DNA from: Saccoglossus kowalevskii | Taxonomy: Eukaryota > Hemichordata > Enteropneusta > Harrimaniidae | NCBI RefSeq assembly: GCF_000003605.2 | Contig: NW_003148271.1 | Span: forward strand, 247,018-267,911 | Direction: 5' to 3' | Length of the DNA stretch: 20,894 nucleotides | Shown here: positions 10,776-19,870 of the stretch, piece by piece | How positions within the stretch are numbered: the stretch's first letter is position 1 | Layout of the letters: the number at the start of each line of letters is the position of its first letter | The notes under the pieces: generated by a model | Databases searched by the model: none | What the model was told of the DNA's origin: nothing | What the model saw: the letters and a program-made list of their open reading frames with translations, nothing else | Program-made: the position numbers and the translations under genes

Positions 10776-12831
10776 AGAATAGAAAGTGATGACCCTTTTG
10801 TAAACACCTGGATCACTTCTAGACCATGTACGACGTGGCGTCTGTAAATCATTACGTAGTAAATTAGGCAATATGCTGGCAATTTATACCTTATAATTCA
10901 AATGCCTCCATATAAATTTATTAATACAATTTTATTCAATTTTCATTTCTATTATTATGTGTCATATGTAGTAAACGGTAATTTGCAAAAACAGAAATTT
11001 TGTCAGTTTTTAGATGATTATTCTCTATCGATTCTCTAGTAACGACATTAGCTAGACTTAAGTCACGCACATAAAAACCCACTGGCCCGCACAATTTACA
11101 ATGTAATTGGAAATGGCATATTTTGATAGAACTGTCAGAAGTTAAGTCAAAGTTTATCCAAATAATATTGAAAAGAATTAAGGTGTCCAATGAATCCAAA
11201 CAGAGAGGTTAATAGATATGCGTTAATAGATATAGGTATTGTATGGCCAGTCGTCATTTGCATGGTAACGTAGTCATACCACAGGAGGCGGCGGCACAAA
11301 ATGTTGCATGGGTGGGTGAGAGCTGATCGCCATCTTCTCATCGAAGGCGCGGCTTTACTAGGAGGTCCGAGGCATTTCCTGCATTTTGCTGACATACATA
11401 ACATAAAACAAAGGATTTCAACTTGATTTTTGAGGAGGCGCCCTTTTCCCCTCCCGGTGCCGCTGCCACTGTACCAAGTTTATGCATCATAAAATCAAAA
11501 CATTACGGAATGACTGTGTTCATTGAAACATATAATGGACACATTTGTAAGTCTAGAATGTTTCATAATAAATTAATTGCCATCAATTTTGCGTCTATTC
11601 CAATTATTATTGTACCCATGATGGAAACTTCATAAATTCAGAAACATCACATACACATAACATCATACGCTACACTATACCTATATATGGTAGGAACTAT
11701 GAACAATATTCATACAATGTATACTAGTCTACCAGTGGGGAGTATCTAAGACATGATAACCCTGCAAATGATACACACATGATGTACAACAGACAGCGAT
11801 CAGACCGTGCAAACGATCTCATCTCCGCCGCCCAAGGCGTTGCGCTGTTATACTTCATTTATATTCGATGAATTGTGACTCAACCTAATTCAATATCCCT
11901 TCTAATCCATCTAATGTTCAACTCGAAGCTCTTCAATTTCTATACTCACATATGCACTATATACAAACAATTTGTATTTCATTCTGTATTTCATTTTTAT
12001 GATTCCAGGGAAAGAGTGTTGAAAGCAAAGCGTTTTCACAATGTAGAAGTGACCACAGTACGGGCACATGCGCTATAGTTCTTAGGGCATTACGTAATGA
12101 AAACATATTGTGTTACATCGAAAAACCTATTATAAGCTATGACAGACTACTTGTGTGGTTGATATTAATGTAAAGATGCTTTCTCTATAATATTTCAAAA
12201 GACATATTCATTCAAAGTTTGTTTTTTCATAGTCGCAGTTGGTTTGACGTATGAATCCAATTCGATTCAATTTGTTTAGTGTGTATGCCTTGTATTTATA
12301 TCCGATACTGGCTGAAGACAAACTTCTTGACATTGAAAGTATTACTGTTACAATCAGGAGAAAATATATTTTAAAATGTTGCATTTAGAACATGAGCACA
12401 TGATGTCCAAATGCGACTAATGACGAGCGTGTAGCCATATGGGTGAAAAAACACTAATAGGAACGTTGCATCACACATTTCTGAAACTAAGATCTCTAAG
12501 GCGAAGTAGTTCATGCAGTACATTATATCAGTGTATATATATTTAGAAGTAAAATCACATCCAAGACAAACGCAATACGACACAAAGCAGAGTACGTAAA
12601 ACAAACCAAAAACAAATAAAAAAAATGTGTCAAGAAATGTAATATTGAACTTGTAAAACACGACTGCAGATCCCATCACCTATGATGGTGCACGCTTTTT
12701 CACTTATCAATCGCTTATTGCGCCCTCAATTTGACGCAGTTGCAAATAAGCACGTGTGGTGGCGCTGCACACAGTTTATATTTCTTCAAATAACAACTCG
12801 CCGATAGCAGTTATAGGTGGTTTTCAGAGAG
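10776..12831. other. non-coding stretch, no gene assigned
   Basis: Several small frames exist (- 10936-11199, - 11147-11404, + 11423-11635, + 11875-12078, - 12371-12679), but none shows a domain, signal peptide or convincing splice pattern. A patch at about 11280-11470 is richer in G+C than its surroundings and could be a small exon or regulatory patch of an unknown gene; the sequence does not settle this. Confidence 0.4.
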
Positions 12832-12913
12832 TTAGCTTATTTTGTCATAATTTTAAAGTCAAGGTTTATCGATATGTGACAAAGTCACCTTGAATTAGCG
12901 TATTTTGTCATAA
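12832..12913. repeat. 19-bp direct repeats around a small palindrome
   Basis: A 19-base sequence beginning TTAGC and ending TTTTGTCATAA occurs at 12832-12850 and 12895-12913 with one mismatch. The 44 bases between them contain GTGAC-AAA-GTCAC (12876-12888), nested in AAGGT and ACCTT. The layout resembles a tiny insertion flanked by a target duplication, but a local duplication explains it equally well. Confidence 0.6.
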
Positions 12914-13017
12914 CAAAAAAAGATTGTGTATTTATCAAACCCGTGCTGTAAGTGACTAATAAGTGGGTTCATTTGACAAGTCATTGTCAATAACAAAGTT
13001 CTAGTTTGTTTCATATG

Positions 13018-13037
13018 TACATATATATATATGTATG
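13018..13037. repeat. short TA-rich microsatellite
   Basis: Alternating AT run around ACATATATATATATATGT, self-complementary and close to a simple dinucleotide tract. Confidence 0.7.
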
Positions 13038-13193
13038 TGTGAAGTTCAAACTTGATTGGCCCACACATGTATATGGCTACATAAAACTGCATTTGTTTTA
13101 ACAAGATGACCTCCAGTCAGCCATTTTTTTTACCTTGCCCGTAACATCAAAGATGGAAGCAAAAAGTATATTAAGGGAAAGAATTCTGTCCGG

Positions 13194-13239
13194 CGTCGTC
13201 GTCGTCGTCGTTAATAATTGTTATTGTGTGCACAATAAC
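13194..13239. repeat. CGT trinucleotide tract followed by a 20-bp palindrome
   Basis: CGT repeats about six times at 13194-13212. Seven bases later GTTATTGTG (13220-13228) and CACAATAAC (13231-13239) form a perfect inverted repeat with a two-base centre. The + strand frame 13135-13353 reads through both, giving a valine run, but shows no family resemblance and is most likely noise. Confidence 0.8.
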
Positions 13240-14486
13240 TTTACTAATTCTATTCCAAACCTTATCAAACTTGGTCACTGTATTCCTCAGTATAAAGTCT
13301 TCCCTGAGTATGAACGACATATGTCCTGTATGAAAATATCATGCACAAATTAAACAAATCGGATAACATATTTTGACTGTTTCTACATGACTGATCACTG
13401 GTGATACACATTCAAAGGTCACTGATCTCAGTGGAAATATGCATTGTTGTCTGTGTTCAATGAGGCAAATGTCCTTGGTAATGTATCTCACAAATCCCAT
13501 GGGAATACTAGACTGGGTTTCAAAACCAACTCATGGAGAGAGTTTTTAAGTTATCAAATCAAAAACAATACATAAAAAGCAAAAAGTTTCATCCACATTT
13601 TGAAAAGAAAATTGTACTCAAAAATAGGTTCATTCTACAAATGAAATTCACAAGAATTTGTTTCAGCTATTATAATACTAATTTAAGAACGGACTTTAAA
13701 AACAAAGATTGCAGTGTTTGAAGATGTAGATTCTCAGGAGCAAAGGTACTGTTGACTTCTTTCTTCACTGGACACCTGCTAACTATTTAAGTTGATATGC
13801 ATTATACAGCAGAGCTTTTTACTTTTCAAAAAATACAGTAGTCACACAATGAATATAATGAGGAAGTTCATATTTTTTTCAGTGAATCATTATTTTTTTG
13901 ACAGACACCTGCACAAAATACTTGGGTAAAAGCAAGCTAAGATTTTCTGGTATCTTGTATGATTTATGAATCTATTCACGTCTAAATGCAGCACTTTTTT
14001 CTGAAATGCTGCATTTGTTTTTATAATAAAACATCTGAATTACTTTGAATAAAGTTGGAAATTATGTCCATTAAAATAATAAAACAAATTAGGCACCAAT
14101 GTTTTTGTGTGATATTTACATCTATCAAGGACATTCGGTAAACTGCTTTCCCACTGTTGTTTCAACCCCAAAACTTGTATTCAAAATTAATTATGACAAT
14201 GCATATTCATATTGAAACAAACTATGATAAAGGGAATACTATTATAAAGGGCAAGGTCACCATAGTTCAACTATGTTATTTGATGATGACGCAAATGCTC
14301 GTGTGTGTGTTAGATAGGATGTCCGATGTTTATGTGAAGTTTGAACACAGGGACTGTGGTTTGAACTTTCAACATGGTCGGTCCAGGCAAGGCAGATGTA
14401 AGGCATTTATTTTGAAACAAATACGCCAGCAGTCGACCATATTAAATCCGAAAAATAAATGAAGTGAATTAGAGTTCCATTATGAT
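13240..14486. other. non-coding stretch, nothing recognised
   Basis: AT-rich DNA. The frames at + 13533-13721 and + 14157-14462 are lysine- and asparagine-rich or featureless, as expected from translated AT-rich DNA, and have no recognisable domain. Confidence 0.4.
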
Positions 14487-14568
14487 CATCGAGTTACTAA
14501 CTGACCACGCCCATATTTTAGAAACCACGCCCACATATACAAAACCAGGCCTAAATTATAACTCGATG
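14487..14568. repeat. short inverted repeat enclosing CCACGCCC repeats
   Basis: CATCGAGTTA (14487-14496) and its exact reverse complement TAACTCGATG (14559-14568) bound an 82-bp segment. Inside, a unit of about 19-20 bp with ACCACGCCCA occurs twice, followed by a third weaker copy with ACCAGGCCT. It sits about 70 bp before the first recognisable codons of the Penelope-like element. It could be that element's leader or a separate small insertion. Confidence 0.55.
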
Positions 14569-14631
14569 TTCAATTAACGGTTAACCAAACTTCGAGTAAC
14601 GGGCAATATATACATTTGTTTTTATAAATAA

Positions 14632-16120
14632 ACTCAAGAAAACCCTTTCAAAATAAAATCGACCTGGGACCCACCAGACTCACATAACAGTAGCCTCGAA
14701 AACTACATTGAGGCAACCACAGTTAAGATATCAAAAATGACTAGCAATAAACCCAAACAAGACCTGAATTCTACCAGAGCAGCAATAAAATAGACTACGT
14801 CATGAGAACACAACTGTAATAAAACTATTCGTGGCATAGCAATCATGAATACAACGGTCTATAAACAACGAACAATACTATAAAAAATAAAGCTAACGAT
14901 ACTATAGTTAGAGCTAATTTAGTCCTTGAGCTCGTTACAGAAATGTGCAACATGAAATTAATCGATTACAACACGTATCGAACGCTCCGGTGGTATTTAC
15001 TGCCAAAAGTACACAAACCACCGCCAGAGGTAGACTAGAGTACTTTTATTTGTAAGGGAATCTACGTTAGATCAATAATAAGTGGTTGATATGGTCCAAC
15101 ACAAAAAATATCAGAACTGATTGACCATTTTAAAATTCCAATCGTTAAAAGGCAACATACATACATCGGAGATACTACCGATTTTATTAACAAAATCTGA
15201 AAATAACGTTCTGGTAACCGTGGTTGTCGTATCAATGTATACTAATACTGTTCACAAAGAATTGATCCAAGCAACCACCAATGCAAACAATCGAATCACA
15301 ATTTCGGTGACAGGCCTCTGAAATCACTACCTTGTGGATATATACTTAAACTACTCGAAATCATTTTGAAAAGAAACATATCGAGTTTAAAAATGAAAAT
15401 TATACCCAAATATACATGAGTTAGCATGTGATCACCAGATTCACCTGAGATTGCTGACACAAAATTCCACCTATTGGAAATTCAAATTTCACTACTCAGT
15501 GCTCAATAAATCCAAACTTGGAACCGTTTTTAGATTGACATCTTCATGGTATTCAATGGTACCGTGCCAGTAGTAAACTAATTCGTTAAGGAAGCTAACA
15601 TGCTTCATAACAAATACCGACTCACATTTGAATACTCCCTAACGCAAGTCACGTACCTTGACCGATATAAAGGACAATGCTTCCATGCTCTGAAAACGCA
15701 CACAAAGACAACGGAAACGTTTTAATATTTAAAACGAAATTCTTAAAAGGATTTACAAAAGGTGAAACAATTCGGTATGCTCAAACATGCAATAATCTAA
15801 ACGATTTCTTACAAAAACGTGATCTATTTATTGAAACATTGCGTGAAAGAGATCACACAGATAGTGAAATCGAAAGATACTCTTCAGTTAATGAACATAA
15901 CAATCGTATGACAAATTTAGGTGAAGGCCAAACAATATTCACAACTACATTCAACCCATATATGTGTATACAAGGGTTTATGCTCAAAAGAACCCTATTA
16001 AAAAAACTGGGACATAATTCGTAAAGACCAGTGACACGTTTACAACCCCCCCCCCAATTGCATTTTGTAGAAATAAAATCTTAAAAGATAAACTTACAAG
16101 TACAAATACTCAACGCAATA
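14632..16120 (+). pseudogene. Penelope-like element relic, reverse transcriptase
   Basis: Penelope-like elements encode a telomerase-related reverse transcriptase, often followed by a GIY-YIG endonuclease. The N-terminal part reads NPFKIKSTWDPPDSHNSSLE and runs open to a TAG near 14790. Then come IMNTTVYK, YLLPKVHKPP (about 15000), RSIISG, GPTQKISELIDHF and YIGDTTDFINKI. Motif A should be a TVDVSSMYTN-type sequence but reads TVVVVSMYTN, so its catalytic Asp is Val (15223-15225). After SPEIADTKFHLLEIQ, motif C should be RFRDDIF-like but reads RF-stop-I-D-IF (15525-15545). FVKEANMLHNKYRLTFEYS follows, then a 115-codon open frame at 15677-16024 with FLKGFTKGETIRYAQTCNN and FLQKRDLFIETLRERD. The trace ends with IAFCRNKILKDKLTST near 16060-16110. 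I do not see the GIY-YIG part. Many stops make the element dead. Clade within the family (for example Poseidon or Neptune) is uncertain. Confidence 0.88.
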
Positions 16121-16222
16121 ACTCGTGAAAACGACGACTTTCCATTTTAACTGTATAATGAAACAAATAACGTCAAACATGATTGTGAAAGCTATAAATA
16201 AATTGAAAGATTCGGTCAATTA

Positions 16223-16264
16223 CTGTTTCGACTGATGATGGGTTCAATAAGGATCCCGAAACAG
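16223..16264 (+). other. hairpin with hammerhead-like core at the element's 3' side
   Basis: CTGTTTCG (16223-16230) and CGAAACAG (16257-16264) are exact reverse complements. Between them lies CTGATGA (16232-16238), then GGGTTC (16240-16245) facing GATCCC (16252-16257) with one mismatch, immediately followed by GAAAC. CUGAUGA, a helix and GAAA in that order are the conserved core of hammerhead ribozymes, which are known in the terminal repeats of Penelope-like elements. However, one extra U precedes the helix, and I cannot place stems I and III or a sound cleavage triplet (AUC at 16269-16271 is the nearest), so this is either a decayed ribozyme or another terminal hairpin. Confidence 0.5.
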
Positions 16265-16515
16265 CACCATCACACAAGTGAATAGTCCAATTACGGATCA
16301 ATTTGTGTGCCGTGTCGACATTTCTTCGTATTCAGTTTCGCTTCCAATATTTTTTCCGTGTTTACTTTTGTCAGTATCATACAGAATACACGTTACGTAT
16401 TTAGTTAACTAATGCAATACTGCCCTCAGTCGGTAAGATGTTCGTCAATCCACCAGCCTTTTTGATCCCCTTTTTAGTAGTTTGATGAAATTGCTACATT
16501 GATTGAATATAAAAT
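16265..16515. other. short non-coding stretch
   Basis: Nothing recognised. Part of it may be the 3' tail of the preceding element; its true end could not be fixed. Confidence 0.35.
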
Positions 16516-16636
16516 AGTATGACGTTATTACGAGAATATCTCAAAGTATGCACGAAAACAGTACAGCGGAACAATCGATATGACGGTGTACCGTCTGAGT
16601 GCATACTTTGAGGTATCCTCGTAATAACGTCATACT
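16516..16636. mobile_element. fold-back element or MITE-like inverted repeat, 38-bp arms
   Basis: The left arm 16516-16553 and the right arm 16599-16636 are reverse complements at 36 of 38 positions, with a 45-base centre. In RNA one of the two differences is a G-U wobble, so a transcript would form an almost unbroken 38-bp stem. The centre contains its own palindrome ACGGT-GT-ACCGT. The arms begin AGTATGACG and end CAAAGTATGCAC. No transposase frame is present, as expected for a non-autonomous fold-back or miniature inverted-repeat element. No clear target duplication flanks it; both flanks are AT-rich. Confidence 0.8.
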
Positions 16637-17925
16637 TTGTTATTATACATCCTTCCCTTCAAAGGATACATAATGGAAATGCCAACATCCAAAAGTTTAG
16701 AACAGAATCAGCAAACTTCTTTGTATGGAGTCCGGTCAAACCCTAGCTGCAGCTATGTTTGTTTTCAGTATTAGAGGAAGCTTAAGTACGTGCATAATCA
16801 TTCCATATTTGGAGTTCGCATTTCCTAATATGGTAGGATGAAAATACCCTGTAAAATATCACACAATCACGGCATGCTGTAACTTTTGGCTTGACGGTGA
16901 CAGATGTATAATAATAATTAGACTAGGTGAGGTGTGTGTATTCAAAGGAAAGAATGAGTGGTTCCATTTGAGTGAATATACACCAATAATTGTGACATTG
17001 TGTGTGATTGTTGGATTTACTACATATAATCCACTGCTGTATCAGTGAATGAGTGGCTTTACTTCAAACAATATTGAATAAACACTTTCCAAGTTCAGAC
17101 ATGCAGGATATTGACCACAAAATCTTTCAGGGACAATGTTAACTTGACACAAACGGAAATACATAGTTTAATAACTTTGTCCCTCAAATTCTTCTCATGG
17201 TTTTTTCCTGGAAGACAGATGTATTACATCACCATTGTTCAAAGATAACAAGTTTATTTTATATATTTTATATATATATAATTCATCAACCACAATATTC
17301 ACTAAACATTCTCTAATTCAGTTTCAAATTGAATAATATTGTTCAAAATATTCATTCATATCTTTAAGTGATTATTAAGGACATCTGTAACAGCCCACTT
17401 TTTTACTATATAGCTGTATATTCCAGGTATATTCAGTGAGAATGGGATGTACATGATAATAATGAATTAAGGAATAAAGAACACGCAGTAAAGGAGAATT
17501 ACACCTGTAACCCATCAGCATGCCATTGACAAAGCGATATTGCTTTCCTAGGATGATTCAGTTCTATATGAAATGTGATTAGTACTGCAATAGACTCGCA
17601 CATTGACTGACTATTAAAAGCATTGCACATGGAAGCTTTATTTTTTTTCAAATTTATTCATTTTACCATCAGGTTTTAAGGCACGAGTTAAATATAATAT
17701 TTAGTTTGTAAAATATTAAGATTGATCAATGCACTTTTATGAAAGTCTCAAGAAATTGCTGACATTTAGTGAAGAGAATGGTGATTATATAAAGTCATGT
17801 ACCAGAAAGATTTTCGAGAAAAATGTGTTATTTTATTACGGAGTAAATACATAAAGTAAACAAGTATTTGCATTACATAATCCCTGTTTAAGAAATATAT
17901 GTTTGAACATGAAAGGTTAGAGAAT
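16637..17925. other. non-coding stretch, nothing recognised
   Basis: AT-rich DNA with a TA-rich simple tract near 17255-17281. No exon or element recognised. Confidence 0.4.
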
Positions 17926-18420
17926 GCCTGGAACTGTATTATTAAAAACAAAATGGCCACCAGACGACCATTTTGAATTTTATCTGGAAAACAATGATGG
18001 GACAGCAACGTCCCCTCATGTTCAATGAACACAAATTTGTCCATGCACGACCAAGATCCAGTTCTTGAATGGCAAAAATGCTCTATTTTGATGAATTTTA
18101 ACATTGAAATGGTTGCTATTCGACCATGTTGAATCAGATCATTAAATGAATATATGTGTGACATGATATATACATAACAGGTTTAACATGGCTCCAGGAA
18201 AGCACTTAAAACAAAATGGCTGTCAGTTGGACATTTTTAATCCGATCTGGAAAAAAATGACGTTCATCAAAGTCCAATAATGTCTAAATTGTTTGTACCA
18301 AGTTTGAATGAAACCAATACACAACTAAAATCAGATTCCAGAACGACAGAAATGCTTGATCTTGATTTTGAACACAAAAATGATCACCATTTGAATCGCA
18401 TTGTAAAATGAATGGACGTG
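17926..18420. repeat. two diverged copies of a dispersed repeat
   Basis: Two segments about 265 bp apart share a common order of words. Each has CTGGAA or CCAGGAAA, then AAAACAAAATGGC, a purine-rich run, ATCTGGAAAA, AATGA, GAACACAAA or TGAATGAAAC, and an AAATGAAT end. The first runs roughly 17926-18150 and the second 18190-18420. AAAATGGC followed by its near-complement GACCATTTT at 17950-17975 makes a small stem in the first copy. I think this is an old non-autonomous repeat, but the family is unknown to me. The 132-codon frame on the - strand at 17766-18164 runs through it and is not accepted as a gene. Confidence 0.55.
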
Positions 18421-19351
18421 ATTACGTGATCCCAAGATTTAAGATGTATGTGTAAAGTTTTAATGTGATCAGTCTAAGTATGTTTAAATGACAGGCAAGT
18501 CCCCTTTTACGAACTGTTTCTAAATGGGAACTAAAAAGTAAAACACAACTCTTTCACAATTACAACAAATCTTTTACTCATTTTGACCAAATAAATACAG
18601 ATTTGATGGCTTTTTTTTTGGTTGTGATTACAAAACTTAAGCATTAGTTAAAACAAAATTAGCTTTCTTATATATAGTCATAAACCTGCACAAGAAAGGA
18701 AAATGAAACTACCAGTATATTTATCAATCTGAAATGAATAAAAACAGTCATGAAAATGAAACAGTTAAGTTGCCAAAATAAAAATGCTGAAAATTCTAAT
18801 TAGGTTAACCAATACTGTGGATACATCTGATGTAATGCAGTTGTAAGCTATGCACATAAATTAAAAAATTATATCAAAGAAACAAACATATCAGTATATA
18901 TCAGAAAGTGTATTAGAATTGCAATTTAATATGTAGTAGACTTGTATGAATGGTATTTAGTGATGCTAAAAAATACTACTCTGTAACTGAAATACATTGG
19001 CTTGATCATAATAAACACACTATTTCTAATTAAATTAAATGAATAATATTACAGGAAATACCGGTAATACATAGTCCCCAACCATGTTAAAGTAGAGCTG
19101 TAAATACAGTGATTTAATTGATTTGAATACTTCACAAAGTGTTAAGTGTTTATGGTAATCACCTATACATAACATTATCACACTTTAATAATTTAATAAC
19201 ACTTACACATTCCCCGGAGGGATTGGCAATGGTTACAAAAATTTAAGAAGGAACAAAAGGTTATAAAAAAGTAAATAGATAAAATAAAAGAAACTAATCT
19301 AATACATTACAGAGAAAAAAAAATATTAGGATTAATCATTTCACAAGTGGT

Positions 19352-19357
19352 TTTATT
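19352..19357 (-). terminator. candidate polyadenylation signal AATAAA
   Basis: On the - strand AATAAA occurs about 514 nt past the stop codon and is followed within 20-40 nt by a T-rich stretch and TCTGTAATGTATT, as seen near many animal cleavage sites. Another AATAAA lies only about 17-22 nt past the stop (19849-19854), which is unusually close. The choice between them is a guess. Confidence 0.3.
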
Positions 19358-19428
19358 GAAACCCAACAGAAATGGCAAACATACAGAAGAAGTTTAGTTA
19401 TATATTCATAGCCAGCACAAGTGATGAG

Positions 19429-19447
19429 ACATGTACATGTACATGTA
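19429..19447. repeat. ACATGT hexamer tract
   Basis: ACATGT is repeated three times without a break. The unit is self-complementary. Confidence 0.8.
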
Positions 19448-19870
19448 GTATATCTCTATAATTATCTAGGGGGAGGTCATGCATATCTAAAGATGAAACT
19501 GTCAAATTTTCATCACCAGAAATTTGAAAGAACAAAATTACAAAAGTCAGTGTAACTCCCTGTCTTAAAGACCCCAGGAAAATTGTCAATGCTACAATAA
19601 TTCACAAATGTGCAGACTTGCGAAAGTGTTACTCTAAAATCAATATATAGAATCACCATAATCTTACATGTGAATTAATGATATATATGGTAAAAACATA
19701 CACTCCTGACAACAAATTGTGGCATGGAAACTTAGCTTGTATATTTATAAAAAGCATTTCTAAAAATCACCTCAACCTAATTCAACATTACAACAGCTGC
19801 AACAATTTTAGAGCACCACCAATATTCAGAGTAGAAAATTCTTTTGTTTTTATTATTACTACCATATATT

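Larger units (their letters stand above)
18421..19870. other. region downstream of the PARP14-like gene, probably 3' UTR and intergenic DNA
   Basis: This lies 3' of the stop codon of the - strand gene. It is very AT-rich, with no coding signal on either strand. Part of it should be that gene's 3' untranslated region, but its length cannot be fixed by sequence alone. The small frames at 19398-19589 (-) and 19678-19878 (+) are not credible genes. Confidence 0.5.

Noticed and set aside
10936-11404. Two - strand frames of 87 and 85 codons beside a GC-richer patch
   Set aside because: No domain, signal or splice pattern; kept only as a note on composition.
12371-12679. 102-codon, Phe- and Cys-rich - strand frame that looks like a membrane protein
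   Set aside because: Hydrophobic residues follow from A-rich + strand DNA; no start context or family match supports it.
13135-13353. 72-codon + frame containing a valine run
   Set aside because: The run is the CGT microsatellite; the remainder has no family features.
16240-16257. GGGTTCAATAAGGATCCC looks like a tRNA T-arm
   Set aside because: Loop length and sequence do not fit a T-loop, and no acceptor, D or anticodon arms surround it.
17766-18164. 132-codon frame on the - strand, the longest in the window
   Set aside because: It runs through a dispersed repeat, has no recognisable domain, and its hydrophobic runs come from AT-rich codons.
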